Shown here: piece after piece, positions 16,338 to 25,139 of the stretch
Layout of the letters: each line of letters starts with the position of its first letter
Position numbering within the stretch: position 1 is the stretch's first letter
Origin: an uncultured Pseudokineococcus sp.
Lineage (GTDB): Bacteria > Actinomycetota > Actinomycetes > Actinomycetales > Quadrisphaeraceae
Direction: 5' to 3'
Assembly (NCBI RefSeq): GCF_947495735.1
Contig: NZ_CANMAA010000021.1
Coordinates: forward strand, 1-47,855
DNA: 47,855 nt
Notes under the pieces: generated by a model
The model's input: the letters and a program-made list of their open reading frames with translations, nothing else
Database searches by the model: none
What the model was told of the DNA's origin: nothing
Translations under genes and position numbers: made by a program

Positions 16338-18344
16338 TCAGGCGGTCGGGACCCACACCCGCACGGGGCCGGGCCCGCGGTTCGCCCACGTCGCGTAGGG
16401 CACGGCGACGAGCTCCAGCTCGTCGTCCCGCCCCGGCGCCGGGGCGTCGGCGGGCAGCCAGGTGCTCGCCCCGCTCTCCGGCCCGCGCACCCGGCCGCGG
16501 GCGCGCACCCGCACGGCGCCGTCGAGGGCCTCGTCCGTCCCGGCGTCCTCGAGCGCACCCGTCGGGTCGAGGACGACGTCGTCGAGGGCCACGCCCTCGG
16601 GCAGGTCGTGCTCCTCCACCGCGTAGACCAGCGGGCCGCGCTCGAGCGCCAGGCACCCGCGGGCGTCGTCCACCCGGGCGTGCGGCCGCGTGAGCCGCGG
16701 CGCCACGGGGAGCACGAGCTCCACGACGTCGCCGGGCGTGAAGGTGCCGCGCGCGACGGCGTACGCGCCGGCCGGGACCGACTCCTCCGTCGCCTCGTCC
16801 GAGGCGCCGCGGCGCAGGACGGCGCCCTCCGCCCAGCCCGGCACCCGCAGCGAGAGGGCCACGGGGCTCTCGGGCGCCTGCTCGACGCGCACGACGACGC
16901 TGCCGTGCCACGGGTAGGCGGTCTCGACGACGAGCGAGAGCCGCCCGCCGGGCACGTCCGCCTCCACGCGACCGGGCGCGTACTGGTGCAGCTGGAGGCC
17001 CTCGTCGTCGGTGGTGGCGAGGTAGGCGTCCAGGCTCGACAGGGTGCGCATGACGTTGGGCGGGCAGCAGGCGCACCCGAACCAGGTCTGGCGACCGGCG
17101 GCGACGCTGCGCTCGTGGTCGGGGTGCGCGCCGCCGCGCACCTGCAGGGCGTTGACGTAGAAGTACTGGTCCCCGGAGAGGGAGACGCCGGCGGCGAAGC
17201 CGTTGTAGAGCATGCGCTCCAGCGCGTCGGCGTAGAGCGCGTCACCGGTGGCGAGCAGCATCCGCCAGGCCCACTGGACGCCGCCGATGGCGGCGCACGT
17301 CTCGGCGTAGGCGCGGTCCGACGGCAGCTCGTACGGGTCGCCGAACGCCTCGCCGTCCCACCGGGAGCCGAGGCCCCCGGTGAGGTAGGTCTTCGTGGCC
17401 AGCATGTGCGCGAACTGGGTGCGCAGCGCCTCGAGGAGCTCGGCGTCGCCCGTCTCGGCGGCGACGTCCGCCGCGCCGGCCGCGAGGTAGACGGCGCGCA
17501 CGGCGTGCCCCTCGACGGTCGTGGCCTCCCGCACGCGGACGCGGTCGGAGAAGTAGGTCGGGCCGTGGCCGTGGGCGGCGACCAGCCCCTGGCCGCGCGC
17601 CTCCACGAACCAGCCCGCGAGGTCGAGGTAGCGGCGGTCGCCGGTCTCGCGGAACAGCTCCGCGAGACCCATCTCGACGACCGGGTGCCCGTCGACGTCG
17701 CGGATCTGCCCCGGTCCGTCGCCGAAGGTCTCCACCAGGTGGTCGGCCAGGCGCACCGCGACGTCGAGGAGGCCGCGCTCGCCGGTCGCGCGGGAGACGG
17801 CGACGGCCGCCTGCATCAGGTGGCCCGCGCAGTAGTGCTCGTGGCTCCACGGGAGGTGGGAGTAGCGCTCGCGGGAGCCGGCGTCGCCGTCCGGGCCCGG
17901 CTCGACCGCGCTGCCGCGCTCCTGCACCACCGAGTCCAGGTAGCCGTCCTCGGCCTGGGCCGCGGCCACGACGGCGGTGACCTCGCGGATGTCCTGCAGC
18001 AGCTGCGCCGACGGCTCGCGCCCGTGCTCCCACGCGGCCGCCTCGAGCCACTTGTAGACGTCGGAGTCCATGAAGACCGGCCCCCGGACGACGCCCTCGC
18101 GGGTGCCGGCGGCGATGCGGAGGTTGTCGAGGTTGCCCCACTCCTCGAGGTGCTGGCGCCCCTCGGGGATCGCCCGCTCGCGGTTGGCCCGCTGCCGCGC
18201 CGCCCACCAGCCGCCCTCGAGCCGCGCCGCGCCGGGGGCCACGGGCGCGAGGCGCGTGCTGCCGGGCGTCGGCGCCGCCGGTCCGGCCGTGGTCGCACCG
18301 GCGGGGGCGGTGGTGCCGGGGGTCTGGGCTGCGGTGGTGCTCAC
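16338..18344 (-). CDS. GH127 (DUF1680) beta-L-arabinofuranosidase-like glycoside hydrolase
   Basis: A 668-residue protein of the HypBA1 family, which releases L-arabinose from beta-L-arabinofuranosides. The (alpha/alpha)6 barrel region holds the catalytic Glu348 and Cys350 (YAETCAAIGG) and the zinc-binding Cys424/426/427 cluster (WFGCACCPPN); by comparison with HypBA1, Cys426 would be the nucleophile. A beta-sandwich C-terminal region follows. There is no signal peptide, so it acts inside the cell on imported sugar. GTG at 18344 has GGAG upstream; the first 40 residues are Ala/Thr/Pro-rich linker. First gene of the sugar operon and divergent from the LacI-type regulator. Confidence 0.88.
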   Translation of the reverse strand: MSTTAAQTPGTTAPAGATTAGPAAPTPGSTRLAPVAPGAARLEGGWWAARQRANRERAIPEGRQHLEEWGNLDNLRIAAGTREGVVRGPVFMDSDVYKWLEAAAWEHGREPSAQLLQDIREVTAVVAAAQAEDGYLDSVVQERGSAVEPGPDGDAGSRERYSHLPWSHEHYCAGHLMQAAVAVSRATGERGLLDVAVRLADHLVETFGDGPGQIRDVDGHPVVEMGLAELFRETGDRRYLDLAGWFVEARGQGLVAAHGHGPTYFSDRVRVREATTVEGHAVRAVYLAAGAADVAAETGDAELLEALRTQFAHMLATKTYLTGGLGSRWDGEAFGDPYELPSDRAYAETCAAIGGVQWAWRMLLATGDALYADALERMLYNGFAAGVSLSGDQYFYVNALQVRGGAHPDHERSVAAGRQTWFGCACCPPNVMRTLSSLDAYLATTDDEGLQLHQYAPGRVEADVPGGRLSLVVETAYPWHGSVVVRVEQAPESPVALSLRVPGWAEGAVLRRGASDEATEESVPAGAYAVARGTFTPGDVVELVLPVAPRLTRPHARVDDARGCLALERGPLVYAVEEHDLPEGVALDDVVLDPTGALEDAGTDEALDGAVRVRARGRVRGPESGASTWLPADAPAPGRDDELELVAVPYATWANRGPGPVRVWVPTA

Positions 18345-18388
18345 GGGGCTCCGCTCGTGGTCGGGGCGTCCTGCGGAACGGCAGGAAC

Positions 18389-18404
18389 ACGTTTTCTGAA
18401 ACGT
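18389..18404. promoter_or_regulatory. LacI-type operator between GH127 and its regulator
   Basis: The 16-bp palindrome ACGTTTTCTGAAACGT has 6-bp arms ACGTTT/AAACGT around TCTG. It lies 45 bp from the GH127 start and 132 bp from the regulator start, where a LacI-family repressor would act on both genes. Confidence 0.7.
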
Positions 18405-18535
18405 ACCGGTGCGCGACGGCGCAGGACAAGGCCTCGGCGCCAGCGGTTTGACTAGGCTGCGCCGGGTGCGGCGACGCGTCCGCGGCACGTCGGGCGCGCT
18501 GCGTGCCGTCGCGGGAGGCCGTCGAGGAGGTCCGG

Positions 18536-19561
18536 GTGGAGCCAGCCGGTCCTGCCGCGTCGGCCGGGCGCACGCGCCCCGTCCGCATCGTCGACGTCGC
18601 GGCGCTGGCCGGCGTCGCGCCGGGGACGGCGTCGAAGGCCCTCAGCGGGAGCGGGCAGCTGCGCGCGGAGACGCGCGAGCGGGTCCGCCGCGCCGCCGAC
18701 CAGCTGGGCTTCGTCCCGGACGGCGTGGGCAGGGCGCTGTCGTCGGGGCGCAGCTTCACCGTCGGCCTGCTGACCACGGACAGCATCGGCCGCTTCACCC
18801 TGCCGGTCGTGCTCGGCGTCGAGGACGCCCTGGGGGCCGGGGACGTGGCCGTCCTGCTCTGCGACACGCGCGACGACCCGCTGCGGGAGCGACACCACCT
18901 GCGGTCGCTCGCCTCGCGCCGCGTGGACGGCATCGTGGTGACGGGGCGGCGCACCGACCCGCGGACGCCGGTCTCCGCCGACGTGCCCGTCGTCTACGCC
19001 TTCCAGCCCTCGCGCCGCGAGGAGGACACCTCCGTCGTCGTCGACGAGCGCGGCGGCGCGGTGGCCGCGCTGGCGCACCTGCTGGCCCTGGGCCGCACGC
19101 GCGTCGCCCACATCACCGGGTCGTCCCGGCACGCCGCGGCGCGCTCGCGCGCCGAGGCCGTCGTGGACGCGGCCGCCTCGGCCGGGAGACCGCTGGTCGT
19201 CGACCCCCTGCACGGGGCGTGGAGCGAGGAGTGGGGTCGGCGCGCCGTCGACCTGCTCGTGCGCCAGGTCCCCGACGTCGACGCCGTGAGCTGCGGCAGC
19301 GACCAGATCGCCCGCGGGGTCGTCGACCGGCTGCGCGAGCTGGGCCGCACCGTGCCCGACGACGTCGCCGTCACGGGCTTCGACGACTGGGACGTCATGG
19401 CGCTGGCCAGCCGCCCTCCCCTGACCACCGTGGGGCTGCAGATGCACGAGGTGGGGCGGACCGCGGCGCGCCTGCTGCTGGAGGCGGTCGACGGCCGGCC
19501 GCAGCCGGGGACCGTCGTGCTGCCCACCCACCTCGTCGTCCGGGGCTCCACCGTCGCGTGA
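18536..19561 (+). CDS. LacI-family transcriptional regulator
   Basis: A 341-residue repressor with an N-terminal HTH and hinge (about 17-70, IVDVAALAGVAPGTASKALS) and a periplasmic-binding-like effector domain ending in the family pattern TGFDDWDVMALASRPPLTTV. GTG at 18536 is preferred because GAGGAGG lies 7 nt upstream; the earlier GTG at 18503 has no ribosome site. Divergent from the GH127 operon, with a palindrome between them, so it most likely controls that operon in response to a sugar. Its 3' end is 13 bp from the convergent epimerase gene. Confidence 0.88.
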   Translation: MEPAGPAASAGRTRPVRIVDVAALAGVAPGTASKALSGSGQLRAETRERVRRAADQLGFVPDGVGRALSSGRSFTVGLLTTDSIGRFTLPVVLGVEDALGAGDVAVLLCDTRDDPLRERHHLRSLASRRVDGIVVTGRRTDPRTPVSADVPVVYAFQPSRREEDTSVVVDERGGAVAALAHLLALGRTRVAHITGSSRHAAARSRAEAVVDAAASAGRPLVVDPLHGAWSEEWGRRAVDLLVRQVPDVDAVSCGSDQIARGVVDRLRELGRTVPDDVAVTGFDDWDVMALASRPPLTTVGLQMHEVGRTAARLLLEAVDGRPQPGTVVLPTHLVVRGSTVA

Positions 19562-19574
19562 GCGCCCCCCGGCG

Positions 19575-20492
19575 TCAGGCCGGCGGGTCGACCGTCACGG
19601 TGCAGCCCACCTCGCGCACCCCGCCGGGCGCCACGGAGACGGTGCACGGCTTGTCGGCCACCTCGCCCTGCCAGCCCTCGGGCGAGGGCAGCCCGGCCCA
19701 CGGCTCCAGGCAGACGAAGTCGGCGCCCGTCGGCTTGGACCAGACCCCCAGGTGCGGGAAGCCCTCGAGGTCCAGGCGCAGCACCGGCGTCCCAGGGGCG
19801 GAGAAGCGCAGCGACCGGCTGGCCAGCTGCTCGAGGACGACGGCGTCGTCGGCGAACAGCTCCTCCGCCAGGGGCAGCACGCGGTCCTGGACCGGGCTGG
19901 GCTGGGGCTCGGGGGTCAGCAGGGTCGCGCGCACGCGCCGCACGGGGGCGTCCTCGTCCTCGGCGAAGACGACGCGGTGGTCGGTCTTGGCCGCGCCGTC
20001 GACGAGCGGCCAGCGGAAGGCGGGGTGCCAGCCGAGGGAGAAGGGCATCGGCCGCTCACCGGTCGTGCTCACCGTCCACCGGACGGACAGCGAGGCACCG
20101 CTCACCTCGTAGGCGACGACCAGCGAGAACGGGAAGGGCCAGCGACGGCGCGTCTCCTCGGAGTCCTGCAGGCGCAGGACGGCGCGCGACGGCGAGGCCT
20201 CGAGCAGCTCGAAGTCGAGGTCGCGGGCGAAGCCGTGCTGGCCCATCGGGTAGCGCTGCCCGTCGACGACGACCTCGTCGTCGACGACCCGGCCCACGAC
20301 CGGGAAGAGCACCGGGGCGTGGCGGCGCCACTCCTCGCCCGCCTGCCACAGCAGCTCGTGCTCCTCGGCCCGGTCGCCACCGGCTCCCTCGCCGTCGCCC
20401 CCCGCCGGGCGCCAGCGCAGCGAGGTCGGCTCGGCGCCGTGCCGGGCGACGACGACGGTCAGACGGTCGCTCTCGATGCTCACCTGGTCCAT
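19575..20492 (-). CDS. Aldose 1-epimerase family protein
   Basis: A 305-residue galactose-mutarotase-fold protein of the LacX/YihR-like type. Family features are the early HAPVLFPVVGRV segment, the GQHGFARDLDFEL histidine motif near residues 84-96, SLGWHPAFRWPL near 150-161 and a late GADFVCLEPWAGLP. It would interconvert alpha and beta sugar anomers, which fits the neighbouring sugar operon, although it is transcribed separately. Some family members bind hexose phosphates, so the substrate is open. Confidence 0.8.
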   Translation of the reverse strand: MDQVSIESDRLTVVVARHGAEPTSLRWRPAGGDGEGAGGDRAEEHELLWQAGEEWRRHAPVLFPVVGRVVDDEVVVDGQRYPMGQHGFARDLDFELLEASPSRAVLRLQDSEETRRRWPFPFSLVVAYEVSGASLSVRWTVSTTGERPMPFSLGWHPAFRWPLVDGAAKTDHRVVFAEDEDAPVRRVRATLLTPEPQPSPVQDRVLPLAEELFADDAVVLEQLASRSLRFSAPGTPVLRLDLEGFPHLGVWSKPTGADFVCLEPWAGLPSPEGWQGEVADKPCTVSVAPGGVREVGCTVTVDPPA

Positions 20493-20797
20493 GGCGACAT
20501 CCTGGCCGCGCCGGCCCCGCCGCGCCCGGTCCGGACGCGGTGGGGCGCCCGGGCGTGGACCTCTGCGGTGCCCGGTCGGACCCGCTGCCGGGCCACCACC
20601 CGCCGTCCACCTGCACGTCGCCGCGCGGTCGCCCGCACTTCGTAGCCTTCATGCCGCGACACGCCGGTCCGGGGCGGCACCGAGACGACGAAGTGCGGGT
20701 CAGGGCGCGGAGGGTGCAGGGCGCAGAGAGCGTGAGCAGGACGCGCTGCGGCAGGGGGCCGACGAGGTGCGCTGAGGAGTGCGGGACGGAGACGGAC
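20493..20797. other. 305-bp intergenic region with a widely spaced inverted repeat
   Basis: Between the divergent epimerase and amino-acid permease genes. Apart from the repeat at 20632-20699 I see no gene. TAGCCT at 20643-20648 is a weak -10 candidate for the permease. Confidence 0.5.
20632..20699. repeat. 12-bp inverted repeat with 44-nt spacer
   Basis: CCCGCACTTCGT (20632-20643) and ACGAAGTGCGGG (20688-20699) are perfect complements. They lie 99 bp before the permease start. They could form a long RNA stem in the leader or be paired protein sites. Confidence 0.6.
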
Positions 20798-22069
20798 GTG
20801 ACACACGCGGCTGCTGGGGGTCCGGGGCTGCAGCGCCGGCTCGGCACGGGCGACGCGGTCGTCGTCGGGATGTCGTCGATGCTCGGCGCCGGGATCTTCG
20901 CGGCGTTCGCGCCCGCGGCCGCCGCCGCGGGCGCCGGTCTGCTCGTGGCCCTCGCCGTGGCCGCGGTCGTCGCCGCGTGCAACGCGACGTCGTCCGCCCA
21001 GCTGGCGGTGCAGCACCCGTCCTCGGGCGGCACGTACCTGTTCGGGCGCCGCCAGCTCGGGGAGTGGTGGGGCTACGTCGCCGGCTGGGGGTTCGTCGTC
21101 GGGAAGACGGCGAGCTGCGCCGCGATGGCGCTGACGGCGGCCGCCTACGCCGTGCCGGGGCCGTGGCAGCGGCCGGTCGCGGCGCTGGCGGTGGTCGCGC
21201 TGGCCGCCCTCGCCTACCGCGGCATGACCCGCACCGCCCGCGCCGCCCGGGTGCTGCTCGTCGTCGTCCTGCTCGCGCTGGCGCTCGTCGTCGCGTCGGC
21301 GGTCGCGGGGCCCTCGGCGGGCACCGCCCCCGCGGACCTGCTGGCCCTCGGCGACGGCGGGGGGCGCGGCGTGCTGCAGGCGGCCGGGCTGCTGTTCTTC
21401 GCCTTCGCCGGGTACGCGCGCGTGACGACGTTGGCGGAGGAGGTGCGCGCGCCGGAGCGCACGATCCCGCGGGCGGTCCTGCTGTCCCTGGCCGCCGTCC
21501 TCGCCGTCTACGCCGTCGTGGGCGTCGCGGCGCTGTCCGTCCTCGGGGCCGGCCCGCTGGCGACGGCGACCGCTCCCCTCGAGGAGGTCGTGGCCGCCGG
21601 CCCGTGGCCCGCGGGCGGCGCCGTCGTGCGCGTGGGCGCCGTGGCCGCGTGCTGCGGGGCGCTCCTGGCGCTGCTGGCCGGCGTCAGCCGCACGGCGCTG
21701 GCGATGGCGCGCCAGGGCGACCTGCCCCGCTGGTTCGCCGCGGTGCACCCGCGCCACGAGGTGCCGCACCGCGCGGAGGTGGCCGTCGCGGCCGTCGTCG
21801 CCGTCGCCGTGCTGGTGGGCGACCTGCGCGAGGTCATCGGCTTCTCCTCGTTCGGGGTCCTCGCCTACTACCTCGTGGCGAACCTGTCCGCGCTGACCCA
21901 GACGCGCGAGCACCGGTTCGCCCCGCGAGCGGTGAGCGTGCTGGGCGCCGCGGGCTGCGTCGTCCTCGCCCTGTCGCTGCCCCTCGCCTCCGTCGTCGGC
22001 GGAGCGGCGGTGCTGGCCGTCGGGGTGGTGCTCCGGCTCCTGCTGCGACGCAGCGCGCAGACCGCCTGA
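20798..22069 (+). CDS. APC-superfamily amino-acid permease
   Basis: A 423-residue membrane transporter. The first helix carries the APC substrate-loop signature GMSSMLGAGIF (about residues 28-38), and about 12 hydrophobic segments follow, including LLFFAFAGYARVTTLAEEV, typical of the YjeH/cationic amino-acid transporter groups. GTG at 20798 follows GGAG; the frame is open upstream but that stretch does not look like a membrane protein. It probably exchanges or imports an amino acid; the substrate is unknown. The hairpin at 22121-22155 ends the transcript. Confidence 0.82.
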   Translation: MTHAAAGGPGLQRRLGTGDAVVVGMSSMLGAGIFAAFAPAAAAAGAGLLVALAVAAVVAACNATSSAQLAVQHPSSGGTYLFGRRQLGEWWGYVAGWGFVVGKTASCAAMALTAAAYAVPGPWQRPVAALAVVALAALAYRGMTRTARAARVLLVVVLLALALVVASAVAGPSAGTAPADLLALGDGGGRGVLQAAGLLFFAFAGYARVTTLAEEVRAPERTIPRAVLLSLAAVLAVYAVVGVAALSVLGAGPLATATAPLEEVVAAGPWPAGGAVVRVGAVAACCGALLALLAGVSRTALAMARQGDLPRWFAAVHPRHEVPHRAEVAVAAVVAVAVLVGDLREVIGFSSFGVLAYYLVANLSALTQTREHRFAPRAVSVLGAAGCVVLALSLPLASVVGGAAVLAVGVVLRLLLRRSAQTA

Positions 22070-22120
22070 GGCCGGCGGGTCCCGGACGACCACCGCGCAG
22101 GGCGACTCCGGTACCGGCCG

Positions 22121-22155
22121 CTCGCCTGGTGCGGTGGTGGCCACCGCGAGGCGAG
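22121..22155 (+). terminator. Hairpin terminator after the APC permease
   Basis: Nested stems CTCGCCT/AGGCGAG and GCGGTGG/CCACCGC with a 3-nt apical loop, 52 bp after the permease stop. Confidence 0.6.
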
Positions 22156-22244
22156 ATGGAGGTCCGGGTCACGGACGGGGCGGCCCGGTGCCCCGAACCC
22201 CCATCTCGACCGCCGTGACGCCGGACCCCGGACCCCTGACGCGA

Positions 22245-22280
22245 GGAGCGCCCCGCGAGCAGGTGCTCGCGGGGCGCTCC
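22245..22280 (-). terminator. Terminator of the AGCS symporter gene
   Basis: A perfect 17-bp inverted repeat (22245-22261 with 22264-22280) with only two bases between arms, 43 bp beyond the symporter stop at 22323. Confidence 0.7.
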
Positions 22281-22322
22281 GGCGGTGCTGAGGGTCTCGG
22301 ACCGGCTGGTCCGCCCCGGGGG

Positions 22323-23864
22323 TCAGTGGTCCTTGGACTCGCCCGGGTGGATGAGCGACTGCGGGTTCTCGACCTCCTGGAGGCGACCGCTCTTGAGGTC
22401 GTCGAGGAAGCCGCGCACCTCGGACTTCACCACCGGCATCAGCAGGTAGAGGCCGATGATGTTGACGAACGCGCAGGCGAAGAGCATGGCGTCGGCGAAG
22501 TTGAGCACCGCGGTGAGGGTGACCAGCGTCCCCAGCACCGTGAAGAACAGGTAGCCGACCTTGAAGATGTTCTCCGAGAGCCGGCTGCGGCCGAAGAGCG
22601 TCGTCCACGCCTTGAGGCTGTAGTAGCTCCAGGTGACCAGCGTCGAGTACGCGAAGAGGATCACCGCGAAGGCCAGCAGGTACGGGTACCAGGTGGCGAC
22701 CTCGGCGAAGGCGTCCGAGGTGAGCACCACGCCGTCCGCGGTGGTCGCGCCGGTCTCGGCGACCTCCTGGCGAGCGGCCACGTAGGAGGCGGGGTTGGCG
22801 ATGATGATCGTCAGCGCCGTCATCGTGCAGATGACGACCGTGTCGATGAAGGGCTCGAGCATCGCCACGAAGCCCTCGGTGACGGGCCGCTCGGTCCGGA
22901 CGGCGGAGTGGGCGATGGGGGCCGAGCCGATGCCGGCCTCGTTGGAGAAGGCCGCGCGCTGGAAGCCGATCACCAGGGCGCCGAGCACGCCGCCGGAGAC
23001 GCCCTCGGGGGAGAACGCGCCGCCGAAGATCGACCCGATCGCCTCGGGGATCTGGCCGACGTTGATGGCGAGGACGAGCAGGCACGACAGCACGTAGAAG
23101 ATCGCCATCGCCGGGACGAGGCGGCTGGTCACGGCGCCGATGGACTTGATGCCGCCGAGGATCACGACGCCGACGAGCGCGGCCAGGGCCAGGCCGAACA
23201 GCAGGGTGGCGAAGGTGCTGCCGAAGAGGCCGTCCGCGCCACCGGTCACGTTGCGGACCTGGGCGAAGGTCTGGTTGGCCTGGAACATGTTGCCGCCGCC
23301 CATGCCGAACAGCAGGATCGCGGCGGCGAAGAACCCGACGAGGAACTTGGAGAGCAGGCGCGCCGGGACGCTGTCGCCGAAGCGGCCGAAGGCGACGCGC
23401 AGGTAGCGGAACGGCCCGCCGGTGACGCTGCCGTCCTCGTGGATCTCCCGGTACTTCACGCCCAGGGTGCACTCGACGAACTTGGTGCACATCGAGATGA
23501 GGCCGGCGACGACCATCCAGAAGGTGGCGCCGGGCCCACCCAGGGAGACGGCCACGCCGACGCCGGCGATGTTGCCGAGCCCGACCGTGCCGGAGACCGC
23601 CGACGTCAGCGCCTGGAAGTGGGTGACCTCGCCGGGCTCGTCGCCGCGGGTGAACTTGCCGCGGACGATCTTCAGCGCGAGCGGGATGTGGCGGATCTGC
23701 GGGGCGCCGAAGTAGACGGTGAAGATGATCCCGGCGGCGATGAGCCAGATGACGACGATCGGCACGGACAGCCCGAAGGCCGTCAGCGGGTAGAAGATGA
23801 TCGCGCTGATGGCGTCGCTGACGGGCGTGAAGCCCGTGTTGACGAAGTCCTCGATACCGGTCAC
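22323..23864 (-). CDS. AGCS-family sodium:alanine/glycine symporter
   Basis: A 513-residue membrane transporter of the alanine-or-glycine:cation symporter family. Signatures include SAVSGTVGLGNIAGVGVAVS (residues about 87-106), GGPGATFWMVVAGLI and FQRAAFSNEAGIGSAPIAHS, with about ten helices. It would import alanine, glycine or a related amino acid with sodium. GTG at 23864 follows GGAGG. The longer frame to 23987 is Pro-rich and unlikely to be translated. The neighbouring APC permease suggests a small amino-acid transport island. Confidence 0.92.
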   Translation of the reverse strand: MTGIEDFVNTGFTPVSDAISAIIFYPLTAFGLSVPIVVIWLIAAGIIFTVYFGAPQIRHIPLALKIVRGKFTRGDEPGEVTHFQALTSAVSGTVGLGNIAGVGVAVSLGGPGATFWMVVAGLISMCTKFVECTLGVKYREIHEDGSVTGGPFRYLRVAFGRFGDSVPARLLSKFLVGFFAAAILLFGMGGGNMFQANQTFAQVRNVTGGADGLFGSTFATLLFGLALAALVGVVILGGIKSIGAVTSRLVPAMAIFYVLSCLLVLAINVGQIPEAIGSIFGGAFSPEGVSGGVLGALVIGFQRAAFSNEAGIGSAPIAHSAVRTERPVTEGFVAMLEPFIDTVVICTMTALTIIIANPASYVAARQEVAETGATTADGVVLTSDAFAEVATWYPYLLAFAVILFAYSTLVTWSYYSLKAWTTLFGRSRLSENIFKVGYLFFTVLGTLVTLTAVLNFADAMLFACAFVNIIGLYLLMPVVKSEVRGFLDDLKSGRLQEVENPQSLIHPGESKDH

Positions 23865-24127
23865 GGGCGGACCTCCGAGCTCAGGGACGTGCTGGCGCAC
23901 GTGGTCGGGGCCGACCGGCGGGACGCCGGCGGGCGGTGCTGCGGGCGGACGACGTCCGGTCTGGTCATCGGAGCAGGTTGACGGCACCCTCCCGGGTGCG
24001 CAAGGACCCTCGCCGTGAGAACGGCGTGATGTCGCCGGACCGTGACAGCCGGACGGCCCCCGCCGCGCCGTCGGAGAGCCGCGTCAGCGCAGCTCCTCGA
24101 CCTCGCCGCGAGGGCCGAGCTCCCGGA

Positions 24128-24880
24128 TCAGGCCGGCTCGCCGCGCTGGGCGCGCTCGACGATGCCGGCGGCCATGTCGCGCAGCTTGGTGTTGCTCTGC
24201 TGGCTGCTGCGGGAGAGGTGGGCGAAGGCCGCCTCGTCGTCCACCTGGAGGCGGGCCATCAGGACGCCCTTGGCCTGCTCGATGACCGCGCGCGACCGCA
24301 TCGCCTCCTGGAGCTGGTCGGCGAGGCGGGTCGTCGAGCCGTAGAGGGCGGCGTTGGCCAGGGCCACGGCGGCGTAGGAGGCGAACGCCCGGGCGAGGGC
24401 GAGGGTCTCCTCGTCGATGTCGCCGGTGAGGCTGTACATGTTGAGCGCGCCGACGACGCGCTGCGGCACAGGCATCCCGACGGAGGCGACGGCGCGGACG
24501 CCCTGGCGGCGGGCGATCGCGGAGAACTCGGGGTAGACCCCGTCCTCGCCGCTGAGGTCGACGCGCACGGTCCCCCCGGACGTGGCGGCGTCCAGGCACG
24601 GGCCGAACCCCGCCTCGTACTGGCGCTCGTCGAGCATCGCCGAGACGGAGGAGGTGAAGGCTGCGGACCGGGCCCTGCCGTCCTCCACGAGGGTGACCGA
24701 CAGGCCGTCGACGCCGGGCAGCGTCTCGGCGGCGAGGTCGGCGACCCGCTGCAGGTACTGGCCCACGGGCTGGTCGAGCATCAGGCGCCCCAGCTCGACG
24801 AAGGCCCGCTGGGCGTCGGGGTGCATCTCGGGCGCGGGGTCCTGGCCGTCGCTGGACGTGGTGGGGTCGGTGGTCGTCAT
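24128..24880 (-). CDS. GAF-ANTAR domain regulator
   Basis: A 250-residue protein with a GAF sensor domain (about 30-170, with ALNMYSLTGDIDEE typical of the group) and a C-terminal ANTAR RNA-binding domain (about 180-240, RAVIEQAKGVLMARLQVD). ANTAR proteins bind twin hairpins in mRNA leaders and prevent termination; GAF-ANTAR proteins are common in actinobacteria. ATG at 24880 follows GGAG. TAGACT on the minus strand at 25047-25052 may be its -10. It lies next to the AGCS gene but 263 bp apart, so co-regulation is uncertain. Confidence 0.85.
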   Translation of the reverse strand: MTTTDPTTSSDGQDPAPEMHPDAQRAFVELGRLMLDQPVGQYLQRVADLAAETLPGVDGLSVTLVEDGRARSAAFTSSVSAMLDERQYEAGFGPCLDAATSGGTVRVDLSGEDGVYPEFSAIARRQGVRAVASVGMPVPQRVVGALNMYSLTGDIDEETLALARAFASYAAVALANAALYGSTTRLADQLQEAMRSRAVIEQAKGVLMARLQVDDEAAFAHLSRSSQQSNTKLRDMAAGIVERAQRGEPA

Positions 24881-25126
24881 GTCGGAGCTCTCCGCCGTAG
24901 CCGCCGCGCCGTCTCGGCGGCGGTGCATCTGCCGCACGAGCGCCCAGGCGGGCGTTGCGCGGACCAGTGGGAGCTGCTCGTCTCAACCCGGGCCACTCGG
25001 TCGCGCGCTGCGGAAGGCGTCGACCGGTGGTCCACCAGCACCGTCGAGTCTAGGTGCGTCCGTCGACGCGCGTCGCCTCGACGACCTCGGCGGGGCCGGC
25101 GCCCCCGCGCGCCGTCGATCGCTGGC

Positions 25127-25132
25127 TAGCAT
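25127..25132 (+). promoter_or_regulatory. -10 box of the RT leader
   Basis: TAGCAT lies 7 nt before a GTG at 25140, the spacing of actinobacterial leaderless promoters, putting the transcript start near 25139-25140. No clear -35 box is seen. The same TAGCRT-start spacing occurs before xthA and pyrE in this window. Confidence 0.45.
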
Positions 25133-25139
25133 CCGGGCG

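Noticed and set aside
23865-24127. Glycine riboswitch upstream of the AGCS symporter
   Set aside because: AGCS genes can have one, but no tandem aptamer-like conserved core was recognisable.
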